Below the pieces are notes generated by a model. That model worked only from the letters and a program-made list of their open reading frames with translations. It made no database searches and was not told where the DNA came from. A program made the translations under genes and the position numbers. A DNA stretch of 64,000 nt. Origin: Chryseobacterium sp. ON_d1. Its GTDB lineage: Bacteria; Bacteroidota; Bacteroidia; Flavobacteriales; Weeksellaceae. Positions within the stretch are counted from its first letter, which is position 1, and each line of letters opens with the position of its first letter. Of this stretch, positions 17,348-26,532 are shown one piece after another. The stretch lies in NCBI RefSeq assembly GCF_006829085.1, contig NZ_BJTC01000010.1:1-64000 (forward strand), in the 5' to 3' direction.

Positions 17348-17669
17348 GATCTTATAGTTTTTGTTTTCTTACTCATATGGCTTTTCAGAATCCGCCCCGT
17401 TTTTAAAGTGGTTTCTGAACTCCACTCTCTGTAATATTACGATGTAAAACTACAGATTTAAAATACTGAATATCACAGTCTTAGTACTGTATTTTTCATT
17501 TACGTATTTATACTTAGAACTAAGCAATCATCGCCATCCGCAAGGTTAAATCCCTACAAAGAGAATTTAGTTAACTGTTATCATAGGTCTTTTTATATTT
17601 TTTAATGATTCTCAATGAAAAGCACTAGCCCATATAACCATCATTTAGCAGCCAGCTTTATAAAAGCAA
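17348..17669. other. Intergenic region, no gene
   Basis: This is the AT-rich upstream region of the six-cysteine protein gene. I find no TAnnTTTG element toward it and no RNA gene; a promoter must be present but is not recognisable to me. Confidence 0.5.
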
Positions 17670-17694
17670 AAAAGCACAGACTTTGTCTGCGCTT
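17670..17694 (-). terminator. Terminator after topA
   Basis: An 11-position stem with one mismatch (AAAGCACAGAC / GTCTGCGCTTT) and a TTT loop has an A-rich flank on the plus strand that gives the U-run for minus-strand transcripts. It lies 22 bases after topA. Confidence 0.75.
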
Positions 17695-17715
17695 TCATAT
17701 TGTATTAAAAACTAT

Positions 17716-20277
17716 TTATTTCTTTTTGGCAGCGGTTTTCTTTACCGCTGTTGTTTTCTTTGTAGTAGCAGTTTTTTTAGCTGCTGGTTTTTTCTTTTCC
17801 GCAAAGGCTTTCGGATCCTGATCAGTAATCCATTTTTTAACCTCATCTAAAGAAATTTCTTTCAGTTCATCTGATTCATATTTTGTATCATCAGCTTTCT
17901 TTGGAATTTTGAACATTGCTTTTCCGAATTTGATGAAAGGACCCCATCTTCCGTTTTCAATGGAAATTTTTTCTTTTTCCCACTGTTGGATGTACCGGTT
18001 CGCCTCTTTTTCAAGTTTAGCATCAATCAGTTCATTGATATCACTCTGAGAAAGGTTTTCAAAATCATATCTCTTAGGAACATTTACGAAAATATCCCTG
18101 TACTTGATAAATGGCCCGAATCTTCCTGTACCTTTTGTTACGGGTTCCCCTTTATACGTTGCAATCGGAGCATCAGCAATTTTCTTTTCACTGATAATTT
18201 CCTCAGCACGTTTCTGATCTACAGAAAGCGGATCTTCACCTTTCGGAATACTGATATAAGTTTCTCCCCATTTTACATAAGGTCCAAATCTGCCCACTCC
18301 AACAGAAACCGGTTGTCCGTCAACTTCATTTAAGTCAAAAGGTAATTTGAACAATTCCAAAGCTTCTTCAAAAGTAATGGTTGCAATATTCTGTCCAGCC
18401 ATTAAGGAGGCAAAGATCGGTTTTTCCTCATCATCTGTTTCTCCAATCTGGATCATTGCTCCAAATCTTCCGATTCTGGCATGTACATTTTTACCGGTCT
18501 TAGGATCTACTCCTAAAAGTCTGTCTCCTGTTGCACGGTCTGCATTTTCTTCTACGTCTTCAATTCTCGGGTGGAATTTTGAGTAGAAATTCGTCATCAT
18601 CTCCTTCCATTTCTGATCACCGCTTGCAATTTCGTCAAAGCTTTCCTCCACTCTTGCTGTGAAACCATAATCAAGAATTTCTCTAAAGTTATCTGTTAAG
18701 AAATCATTGACAACTTCACCGATATCTGTAGGTACAAATTTATTTTTATCACCACCGAATTTCTCTTCAAGAACCACTTTTTTGATCTTGTCATTCAGCA
18801 GAGACATTTTGATTACTTCACGGGTTTGTGGTTCTATTTCTCTTTTATCCACATATTCCCTGTTCTGTATCGTCTGAATTGTAGGCGCATAAGTAGAAGG
18901 CCTCCCAATTCCCAGTTCTTCAAGTTTCTTCACCAATCCGGCTTCAGTATACCTTGCGCTTGGCCTTGTGAATTTTTCAGTGGCTGTTATAGATTTATAA
19001 TTCAGGATCTCACCTACCTTTACTTTCGGAAGTAATTTTTCATTGTTTTCTTCATCATCGTCCTCCGCTTTTACAATTCCATAAGCTTTCAGGAAACCGT
19101 CGAATATAATAACCTCTCCCTGTGCTTCAAAATGATGCGGCAATGATGTATTGCCTATTTCAATCACTGTCTTTTCAATTTTGGCATTAGCCATCTGAGA
19201 AGCCAGTGTTCTTCTGTATATTAATTGATACAACCTGTTGAGCTGCGCATCTCCTATACTTTTCACTCCAAAATCCGTAGGACGGATGGCCTCGTGAGCT
19301 TCCTGTGCTGAAGCTGACTTTGTAGTATAGTTTCTCGGAGAAGAATATTCTGCTCCATATTCTGATACAATTTGTTTTTTCGCTCCTTCAATAGCTTCCT
19401 GCGAAAGATTCACAGAGTCTGTTCTCATATAGGTAATGAAACCCTCTTCGTATAGCCTCTGAGCCAGGCGCATCGTATTGGTTACGTTATATCCAAGTCT
19501 TGAAGAAGCTTCCTGTTGTAAAGTAGATGTTGTAAAAGGTGCTGAAGCCGAACGTGTACCTGGTTTGGTTTCAACATTCAGAACTTTAAATTCCGTAGTC
19601 CTGGACTGTTCCAGGAATTTTTCTGCTTCTTCCTCTTTTTCAAAGTCTTTTTTCAGCTTGGCAGCAATTTCCTGCTCAGCTTTATTTAAAAAGATCCCAT
19701 CAAGCTTAAAACTTGCCTTTGGCGTAAACTCACGGATCTCCTTTTCTCTTTCAACAATCAGTCTTACCGCTACAGACTGTACCCTTCCTGCAGACAGTCC
19801 CGGTTTTACTTTCTTCCATAAAACGGGTGACATTTCAAAACCTACAATTCTGTCCAGCACTCTTCTTGCCTGCTGGGCATTCACCAAATTCTGATCAATA
19901 TCTCTGGGATTGTCGATTGCTTTTAGAATGGCATTTTTAGTAATCTCATGGAAAACAATTCTCTTTCTGTTCTCAGGCTTCAGCTTCAGTTCATCCGCAA
20001 GATGCCATGCAATGGCCTCTCCTTCACGGTCCTCATCGGAAGCAAGCCATACCATATCTGCTTTCTTTACAGCGGCCTTTAATTCGGTTACCAATTTCTT
20101 TTTGTCTGCTGAAACTTCGTAATCAGGACTGAAGGTAGCAAGGTCTATCCCCATTCCTTTTTTAGGGAGATCCCGGATATGCCCGAAACTGGATTTCACT
20201 TCAAAATCCTTTCCTAAATATTTTTGAATAGTTTTTGCTTTAGCCGGGGACTCTACGATTACTAAATTTTTCGACAT
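17716..20277 (-). CDS. topA: DNA topoisomerase I (type IA)
   Basis: This 853-residue type IA topoisomerase relaxes negative supercoils. The N-terminal TOPRIM block NLVIVESPAKAKTIQKYLG, the ASDEDREGEAIAWHL acidic motif and the active-site region GFITYMRTDSVNLS (catalytic Tyr) are all present. Zinc-finger cysteines are absent. Instead there are four topoisomerase C-terminal repeats (GRFGAMIQIGE, GRFGPYVKWGE, GRFGPFIKYRD, GRWGPFIKFGK) and a Lys/Ala-rich tail of about 30 residues, a plan common in Bacteroidota. I use the ATG at 20277; the frame is open to a TTG at 20298, which falls inside a promoter-like element. Confidence 0.96.
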   Translation of the reverse strand: MSKNLVIVESPAKAKTIQKYLGKDFEVKSSFGHIRDLPKKGMGIDLATFSPDYEVSADKKKLVTELKAAVKKADMVWLASDEDREGEAIAWHLADELKLKPENRKRIVFHEITKNAILKAIDNPRDIDQNLVNAQQARRVLDRIVGFEMSPVLWKKVKPGLSAGRVQSVAVRLIVEREKEIREFTPKASFKLDGIFLNKAEQEIAAKLKKDFEKEEEAEKFLEQSRTTEFKVLNVETKPGTRSASAPFTTSTLQQEASSRLGYNVTNTMRLAQRLYEEGFITYMRTDSVNLSQEAIEGAKKQIVSEYGAEYSSPRNYTTKSASAQEAHEAIRPTDFGVKSIGDAQLNRLYQLIYRRTLASQMANAKIEKTVIEIGNTSLPHHFEAQGEVIIFDGFLKAYGIVKAEDDDEENNEKLLPKVKVGEILNYKSITATEKFTRPSARYTEAGLVKKLEELGIGRPSTYAPTIQTIQNREYVDKREIEPQTREVIKMSLLNDKIKKVVLEEKFGGDKNKFVPTDIGEVVNDFLTDNFREILDYGFTARVEESFDEIASGDQKWKEMMTNFYSKFHPRIEDVEENADRATGDRLLGVDPKTGKNVHARIGRFGAMIQIGETDDEEKPIFASLMAGQNIATITFEEALELFKLPFDLNEVDGQPVSVGVGRFGPYVKWGETYISIPKGEDPLSVDQKRAEEIISEKKIADAPIATYKGEPVTKGTGRFGPFIKYRDIFVNVPKRYDFENLSQSDINELIDAKLEKEANRYIQQWEKEKISIENGRWGPFIKFGKAMFKIPKKADDTKYESDELKEISLDEVKKWITDQDPKAFAEKKKPAAKKTATTKKTTAVKKTAAKKK

Positions 20278-20295
20278 TCTAACTAAAAATTTTTG

Positions 20296-20303
20296 CAAAA
20301 GTA
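20296..20303 (-). promoter_or_regulatory. Promoter -7 element for topA
   Basis: TACTTTTG on the minus strand matches TAnnTTTG and lies 18 bases before the ATG at 20277. No clear -33 element. Confidence 0.4.
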
Positions 20304-20503
20304 AAGCTTTTTTATTATATACTTTTTGTTAAACGGCTTTAATTTAACAAACAAATTAGTTTATTCACTATTTCAACACCTCTTTTTAAAAGAAACAAAT
20401 GCCTTTCCAGTATAGGTTTTAGGCTGTTATGAACATATCAACATATAATGATATAGAATTTTTCATCATTCATGATAGATGCAAGAAATATGCATATTAG
20501 TAA

Positions 20504-20535
20504 AACAGCGGAATAAGAGATCTTATACCGCTGTT
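20504..20535 (-). terminator. Long hairpin after the duplicated T9SS protein gene
   Basis: AACAGCGG/CCGCTGTT (8 bp) is followed, after an A/A mismatch, by a further 6-bp self-complementary stem around GATC, giving a 14-bp hairpin. Only a short U-run (TTTT) follows on the minus strand, so it may be a terminator or an mRNA 3' stabiliser. Confidence 0.6.
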
Positions 20536-20555
20536 CAACTGTCTTTTTTTCAGTA

Positions 20556-23500
20556 TTACCGTTTTATAATTTTTACCATTGCCTCTGAATTATTTATCCT
20601 TATTAAATACACGCCTGTATTTAAAGATGAGAGATCTGTCTGATTATTGATGAACTTTCCTGATTTTACAAGCTGTCCCAAGGCATTAAAAATTTGAAAA
20701 TTATATTCTTTATTTTCCGTTGCCTTTATATAGAGAATATTGGATACAGGGCTTGGATATAGGGATATCTTGTTCTCAACAGTTTTAAATACTGTATTTG
20801 CAGTACTTAATGTAGGACCATTGGGTATTATGGTAGTTCTTGAAGCAGGTCCTTCTTCATTACCATTGGCATCATATTCTATTTTCACGCATCGGCATCC
20901 TGTTCCGAAGTAAGGATCATTATTATCATGAAAAACTATTATTCTATTAGTTGTAGCAGCTGCATCAAATAAGACATTGACTGATCTTCCCAGATAATTA
21001 GAATTTAAAGCAGCCGTCCAGACAGCAGGATACTGAAAGTTCAGAACATTAAATGTTCCCTGTGCTGTTTGATTCGCGGTCACACTTCTGAATCCTCTTG
21101 ATCCGGCATCAGGATAATTTCCCAAAGGATATACAGGATTATTGAAGGTATATCCTACCGTAGCATTGGCAGAGTTTCTCACTCTTGTACCTGAATAATC
21201 CGTAGCAATACTGTATGACGTTGCTACATTTTTATCTTTTTTATACCAGGGAGTCTGCCCGAAATCTGTTCCTGAAACCAAAGCGACATTGGTAAGATCA
21301 GGAACCCTCCATCCTTCAGGACAAGGATCAAAAGGTGATTTCCTGCCTCCTCTCCCCCATCTGTCCGGAGCTAAGTTAGGCTCTGTTGCAAGCCAGTCTG
21401 TTCCGTTGGTATAATTAGGTGTCGTGCTGTTGTAAGGGGCAAAAGAACTGGGAATCATATACACCAAAGGGTTCTTCACAGAATAAGATAATATTTTGGA
21501 AATTTTGTCTGCCGGTTTATCTACAACCTGTACATTAGATGATGCAGCATAAGTATTGTAAGGCACAATATAACTTCCTGAAAGATTGTTGTAGTCCGTG
21601 GGATTGAGTGTACTGTAGGTAACAGTTCCATTAGCTGCTGCTGTCCCTAAAAACACATTATAGAAACTTCTGTTATCTGCATATTGAAATACAGGAATAG
21701 GATCTTTTCTTCCCCATTGATAGTGCAGGCCGGTAGAGGCGCGTATTTTTAAAAGTTCATCAACAGTAGGAGCCTGCGGATTGGCAATTGCAGGAAAAGC
21801 ATCTGTAGCCCCAAGATTCCGATCCATAAAAGTCGTCTGGAAAACTACATCGGCTTTATCTGCATAATTTACATAGTTCGTAACTGTTGCCGGAGCTTCA
21901 GTTGTATAAGTATAAGATCCTACAGGAGAATCTGTCACCCAGACATGCCAGCTCCAGTATACCGGTGAAGATATACTGCCGTTATGCAATGTCACAACTG
22001 CATTTCCACTCTCATTGGGAGCAATTTCTACAGATAATTTAGAATTGACAATATCCTGCAGTGATGAAGGTGAAGGGTTCACTACTGAAATTTTACTGAC
22101 AAGGCCTGCATTGGTTGTCCAGAGAACATTTCCTTTTAAATTGTTAAAACTGGAAGGATTTAGTATTTCAGCATTATTCAATAATTGACTTTGCACAGAA
22201 AATGCTTTACTGACCGGAATTTCGATGATAGTCACAGCCCCGCTTTTTACAATCTGGTAGGTATTCGGATTATTGAATCCTTCTTTATATTCTGCAGCTG
22301 AAGGCAGATATTCAGTTGGAAAATCATAGTCATTGATCACATAGAGTGGATCTTTTATACATCTGCAGCCATTCGCATCCGAAGTGTACATTATGGACAT
22401 TGGAAAATAATAATAGCGTCCTTTAATATTAGGGTAGTTTGCATCCGGGACATCAGGTTGTGTCTTGTCCGGAATCATAGAAAGTCCTCTGACCGTAACG
22501 GCAGGAGAAGTATCAAACTGCCGGGCCATGGTAGCCGTCCAAAGTGCCGTGTGGTGCTGATCAGTATACTGCCCCTGGTGAGCACCCCTGATAAGCTGCC
22601 CGTTTCCGGGGAAGATTCCCATATTATATCCCCCCACAGATGAAAGATCAAAACCCCAATTGGGATAAATTTTAATTCCTGTCATGAAAGCAGGGACGCC
22701 TGCATCAGTAGGTTTTATAATGTGATATTTATTGGTTTCAAAAACATTTTTCGCCATATTGGTTCTCACTCCGAAGGGTGAAAAGTCTATTCTTATATCA
22801 TCTACATAAGATGAGGAAGCAAGATTTGCAACAAGCATAGAGGGTACACGCCATCCGTTGGGGCATGGATCATATGGCGATTTATCTCTATAAGGTTTTG
22901 CTTTATCATCAGTATTGTAAACAGATTCTATTTTTCCCTGTGCATTATCAGACCAGAGATTAAGCTCTGAAAGCCTGTTATTCGGTAAAGCTGTCGATTT
23001 TCCAAACCAATTGACAGGGAGATTAAGATTATTGTTGTAATAAGCCTGGCCAGAGTTATCATCTTTGTTCACATAAATAAGGCTCAAAGGATTTTTTACA
23101 GAAAGCCTTATATTATTGGTTACTTCTGCTTCAGAAAGCAGAACGAATTTCCTGAGGTCATCAATACTTACAGCATTGGTCATATTCTTTGCTCCTCTAT
23201 GCCTGATTCTGCCTATAGATCCTGAGGCTTCATAAAAATCATTTCCTCTGGTAACTAATGGAGGAATAGGATCTTTTCGTCCCCACTGATAAAGGAGCCC
23301 AATGCTTCTATTCCAGTCTGATGCAGTGATAGAGCTTGTAATTGCTCCAAGATTCCTATCCATCCACTTCCAGTCGGAGTCAGGAATAACTTCGGTACTC
23401 CCGTCTGATTTCATTCTTTTAACATTGCTGAAACTTCTGTAAGCAGCTCCGTTTGTGGGATCATCAGTCACCCAGATATGCCAGCTCCAATAAATTTCTC

Positions 23501-23975
23501 CGTTTACTTTGAAAGCAATGACGGCATTTCCTTTTTTTGTTTTATTGACCGGAATTTTTATTTTGGCATCCTGTCCGGTTCCTGTTATTTCAAGAGCATA
23601 GTTTACTCCGGATTTTATAAGTCCATGAACATCTTCCCATAAAACATCCGCCGTTACGGTACCAGCCGGGATACCACTCCCATTAAGATACCCCCCTCCT
23701 TCCCACATGGCGTAGGCCTTCTTTACCGGAACCAGTAATCCCTCGCTATTCTGACCGGGATCAAAAATGTAACTGTTAGGAGCTTTTTTCCAATCCGGAA
23801 GGAATAATTTTGCCAATTCGGGTAACGGTCTGGCCAGTGAGTCCGTATTTTCAGCAATCCATACTGCTCTTATAGGTCCATGTGAGGAAAGACTCTCTCT
23901 GGTGCTTCCTTTAGAACAGATTCCCAATGATATCAGACAGAAGACTGTCGCTAATTTTTCAGCTAACCTTTTCAT
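20556..23975 (-). CDS. Large T9SS-exported protein with internal duplication
   Basis: This 1139-residue exported protein ends in a T9SS type A sorting domain (ISLYPSPVSNILYIKAT ... LNTGVYLIRINNSEAMVKIIKR). The body consists of two homologous halves. Each has a W-[TS]-WH-[IV]-WVTD segment, a (W/F)MDRNLGA segment, GL(L/H)YQWGRKDPIP, KNPL-Y, and (D/S)PCP-GWRVP (about residues 165-405 and 675-935). The GWRVP and DRNLGA pieces recall the FISUMP-type surface domain found in Bacteroidota and Fibrobacter. It is expected at the cell surface; substrate or partner unknown. The gene is monocistronic. Confidence 0.8.
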   Translation of the reverse strand: MKRLAEKLATVFCLISLGICSKGSTRESLSSHGPIRAVWIAENTDSLARPLPELAKLFLPDWKKAPNSYIFDPGQNSEGLLVPVKKAYAMWEGGGYLNGSGIPAGTVTADVLWEDVHGLIKSGVNYALEITGTGQDAKIKIPVNKTKKGNAVIAFKVNGEIYWSWHIWVTDDPTNGAAYRSFSNVKRMKSDGSTEVIPDSDWKWMDRNLGAITSSITASDWNRSIGLLYQWGRKDPIPPLVTRGNDFYEASGSIGRIRHRGAKNMTNAVSIDDLRKFVLLSEAEVTNNIRLSVKNPLSLIYVNKDDNSGQAYYNNNLNLPVNWFGKSTALPNNRLSELNLWSDNAQGKIESVYNTDDKAKPYRDKSPYDPCPNGWRVPSMLVANLASSSYVDDIRIDFSPFGVRTNMAKNVFETNKYHIIKPTDAGVPAFMTGIKIYPNWGFDLSSVGGYNMGIFPGNGQLIRGAHQGQYTDQHHTALWTATMARQFDTSPAVTVRGLSMIPDKTQPDVPDANYPNIKGRYYYFPMSIMYTSDANGCRCIKDPLYVINDYDFPTEYLPSAAEYKEGFNNPNTYQIVKSGAVTIIEIPVSKAFSVQSQLLNNAEILNPSSFNNLKGNVLWTTNAGLVSKISVVNPSPSSLQDIVNSKLSVEIAPNESGNAVVTLHNGSISSPVYWSWHVWVTDSPVGSYTYTTEAPATVTNYVNYADKADVVFQTTFMDRNLGATDAFPAIANPQAPTVDELLKIRASTGLHYQWGRKDPIPVFQYADNRSFYNVFLGTAAANGTVTYSTLNPTDYNNLSGSYIVPYNTYAASSNVQVVDKPADKISKILSYSVKNPLVYMIPSSFAPYNSTTPNYTNGTDWLATEPNLAPDRWGRGGRKSPFDPCPEGWRVPDLTNVALVSGTDFGQTPWYKKDKNVATSYSIATDYSGTRVRNSANATVGYTFNNPVYPLGNYPDAGSRGFRSVTANQTAQGTFNVLNFQYPAVWTAALNSNYLGRSVNVLFDAAATTNRIIVFHDNNDPYFGTGCRCVKIEYDANGNEEGPASRTTIIPNGPTLSTANTVFKTVENKISLYPSPVSNILYIKATENKEYNFQIFNALGQLVKSGKFINNQTDLSSLNTGVYLIRINNSEAMVKIIKR

Positions 23976-24131
23976 ACCTTATAATTTAGTGTCATTACCC
24001 AAATACAATTTTTAAGCCTATCTCAACAAAAAGAGATTTATTTTATAAATAAAAACAACATAAATTAAATATGTTATTAATAATTTAAAAACAAAACTAG
24101 TAAACAGTATAAACATGAACAAACCTTTCAT

Positions 24132-24163
24132 AAAAAAAGACAGCTGTAAGGCTGTCTTTTTTT
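24132..24163. terminator. Strong bidirectional terminator after the EpsG-like gene
   Basis: A perfect 13-bp stem (seven A-T pairs plus GACAGC/GCTGTC) with a 6-base loop has T-runs on both strands. It ends the minus-strand EpsG-like pair, 27 bases after the stop. Confidence 0.9.
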
Positions 24164-24190
24164 ATCTGATTATATCTAATCTCCGAAATC

Positions 24191-25330
24191 CTATGGAAGA
24201 ATATAATTTTGATAACGTTCTATTGAAAATCGTCCGGCCTTGATATTATTAAAAATCGCAAAAACGACAAAATTGAAGACGACGAGTGAAATAATGAAGG
24301 CATAAATCATATTTCTGACCCTTCCGGAAACAACATACATTGCATTGGGAATAATGATGTATGAGAAGCCGATGAAAGCGCCTGCCAGCCTCGACGAAAA
24401 TATAGGGTTATTTCTAAAAATAAAGTAAAGGCATATTCCTATTACAGCATAATTCCTATGATATTCATAATAAGGATACAGCGCTTTCATCTTGTTATCA
24501 AAAGCAAAAAGAAAGAATGTCAGGATAGCCATCATGACTTCCGGAATTCCAATACCTCCGTTCAGTCGCTGCACCGTTTCATCCATATACCCGTTAAACC
24601 CTTCCACAAGCATATTATCAGAGGCCATCCCATCTAAAAAGCTACCAAAACTTCGGTATATTTCAAATGGAGACAGGAAAACCGAGCCAATAATCATAAC
24701 CAGCATCACTGTCTTATTCAGCGGAACACGAGCCAGCCAGTACATTGGCAGGAATAAATAACAAACACTGTGTATCCCGGACCCTATAAATATGAAAAAT
24801 AAGTAATGCCAGAATTTTCGTTCTTTGATATACCGTATGGCAAAATAAACAATAAAAGTTCCCAGGTTTTGTCTGATCTGCCCGCTTTCTCCGATAAAAA
24901 AATTGGGAATAAACATGAAAAGGGTAAAAGTAAAAGGGTAAAAGGTATTATCCTCTGTATATTCCACCTTTAGGATCATTGCAAAAATAGCAATAACCAG
25001 AGTCACCATATAAAAAGGAGCATCAAAAACATTGAGCAGAATTTTATTGATCAGTGTATACAGCCATTCCACATCCAGGTTTTCCGTCCCCTTCATGTGA
25101 AGCATTTTCATAAATATGCTGTAATAGCTTTTGGTATCCGAGTAAATATAAATTCCTTTGTAACTTCCGTAGTCCGGTCCTACATCTTTTCTAAAACCAA
25201 CAATAATAATAAAATAAACAGCAAGGAACCAGAACCATTTTTTATCAACTTTTTTCCCAAACACCTCCTGAACACTGAAGAACAGCATATAAAGGATTGC
25301 AATTAAATAATACGGATGTAGTAAACTCAT
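24191..25330 (-). CDS. EpsG family membrane protein
   Basis: This 379-residue multi-pass inner-membrane protein (about ten hydrophobic segments) has the EpsG/Wzy-like signature near the N-terminus: FRKDVGPDYGSYKGIY, preceded by short helices. GESGQIRQNLGTFIVYFAIRYI in the middle is also typical. EpsG proteins act in exopolysaccharide assembly, probably as polymerases or in chain handling. It begins 1 base after its upstream neighbour ends, so the two form a unit that may belong functionally to the polysaccharide block at 8-14 kb. Confidence 0.8.
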   Translation of the reverse strand: MSLLHPYYLIAILYMLFFSVQEVFGKKVDKKWFWFLAVYFIIIVGFRKDVGPDYGSYKGIYIYSDTKSYYSIFMKMLHMKGTENLDVEWLYTLINKILLNVFDAPFYMVTLVIAIFAMILKVEYTEDNTFYPFTFTLFMFIPNFFIGESGQIRQNLGTFIVYFAIRYIKERKFWHYLFFIFIGSGIHSVCYLFLPMYWLARVPLNKTVMLVMIIGSVFLSPFEIYRSFGSFLDGMASDNMLVEGFNGYMDETVQRLNGGIGIPEVMMAILTFFLFAFDNKMKALYPYYEYHRNYAVIGICLYFIFRNNPIFSSRLAGAFIGFSYIIIPNAMYVVSGRVRNMIYAFIISLVVFNFVVFAIFNNIKAGRFSIERYQNYILP

Positions 25331-25331
25331 G

Positions 25332-26339
25332 CTAAATCTCTGATGTTTTTTTAAACTGATGATATGCTGTGATAATTCCGGTCAGGATTAAAGGTAAAAA
25401 AAGCCTTACTTCCCAAAAAAGCCCTACTAAAGTAATCATAATAAGATAAGGGATGGAAAAGAAAAAGTATTTTCCAAAAATACTTCTGTTTTCTTCTTCT
25501 GCGCAAAGCCTGTATATAAAATAAATCACAATAAGCGCAAAGACAAGTCCGGCAAGATTGAAGGGGCTGGAAAAATTTCTGTTGATGTAGAACCCTTCCA
25601 CAAAAGTAGTTTCATCCTGTACAAGTACCGCTCTCAATCCAAGATACGGAATAAGAAAAGCAATCACCAGCGGAATTGTTTTCCAGATTACCTGATAATT
25701 TCTTTTTTTAAGCTCATCAATATCAAAAAATACTGCCGCAAAAAAAGCAATATTCAGACAGGCCGTTTCTCTTACCAGTGTAGAGATCCCAATCAGGCCA
25801 ATGAGAATAAAAAAGAAAATATTTCTTCCGGTGTCTAAATATTTCAACGTTAGGAATACACCTGTCAGATAACAGAAAAGCGCTATCGTGTCACAGTTGG
25901 TTGGTGCATACTGTGTGATTACAATAAAAAAAACAGATAAAAGATGGATAATCCTTCTGGCATTAATATTCAGAAGAAGTCCTGTTGATTTCATTTTGAA
26001 AACAGCATTTAAAATCAAAGAACACCCAATAAAGAAAACACTGTTCATCAGGAAAAGCCCATGATAGAAAGGGGTTCCGTTCTTTGACAGAAAATCTTTG
26101 AAGAAGGAAAGAGGGCCGTTGATCAGATGGTACATCAGATCTGTCATCTGCACACTCAGATAATTGGGGATTACCCTGTAAGCATATACCGAGGAAAATA
26201 AAAATTCGGGGGTGGTTTCTGACGTCTTAAGTCTTGTATAGGAAGATTCAAATCCATAATAAGACATCGCAAACAACAGAAGCGGAAGTACTATTACAAA
26301 TAGAAATCCGTTTAATTTTTCATCATTTCTTTTCAACAT
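25332..26339 (-). CDS. Polytopic membrane protein, polysaccharide-related
   Basis: This 335-residue integral membrane protein has about eight to nine hydrophobic segments and no clear catalytic motif. ARRIIHLLSVFFIVITQYAPTNCDTIAL and LVRETACLNIAFFAAVFFD resemble the membrane part of GT-C or Wzy-like proteins (an acidic residue after a hydrophobic loop), but this is weak. Operon partner of the EpsG-like protein. I cannot assign a function beyond likely involvement in surface glycan synthesis. Confidence 0.7.
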   Translation of the reverse strand: MLKRNDEKLNGFLFVIVLPLLLFAMSYYGFESSYTRLKTSETTPEFLFSSVYAYRVIPNYLSVQMTDLMYHLINGPLSFFKDFLSKNGTPFYHGLFLMNSVFFIGCSLILNAVFKMKSTGLLLNINARRIIHLLSVFFIVITQYAPTNCDTIALFCYLTGVFLTLKYLDTGRNIFFFILIGLIGISTLVRETACLNIAFFAAVFFDIDELKKRNYQVIWKTIPLVIAFLIPYLGLRAVLVQDETTFVEGFYINRNFSSPFNLAGLVFALIVIYFIYRLCAEEENRSIFGKYFFFSIPYLIMITLVGLFWEVRLFLPLILTGIITAYHQFKKTSEI

Positions 26340-26411
26340 ATCTAAAACAGATTCTTATTTATTTAATAATAATGGTGGTTTAAAATACATTTTTTCAAAA
26401 GGGAACTTTTG

Positions 26412-26419
26412 CAAAAGTA
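26412..26419 (-). promoter_or_regulatory. Promoter -7 element for the EpsG-like pair
   Basis: TACTTTTG on the minus strand matches TAnnTTTG, 73 bases upstream of the start at 26339 and divergent from the flexirubin promoter at 26484. The -33 element is not evident. Confidence 0.4.
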
Positions 26420-26483
26420 GAATATTTTTTGAATCTTCCTAGAATATTTTATTGATTTTCAGCCAAAACTTATCCTTAACTAT

Positions 26484-26513
26484 TTTGAACTAATACTTAA
26501 AAAATTAAATTTG
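26484..26513 (+). promoter_or_regulatory. Flexirubin locus promoter
   Basis: TTTG (26484-26487) and TAAATTTG (26506-26513) are separated by 18 bases, which matches the Bacteroidota -33/-7 consensus well. The -7 element ends 20 bases before the ATG at 26533, so the leader is very short. It would drive the MMPL-darA-darB-dehydratase run. Confidence 0.75.
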
Positions 26514-26532
26514 CAGACTTGATTTAAATGCA

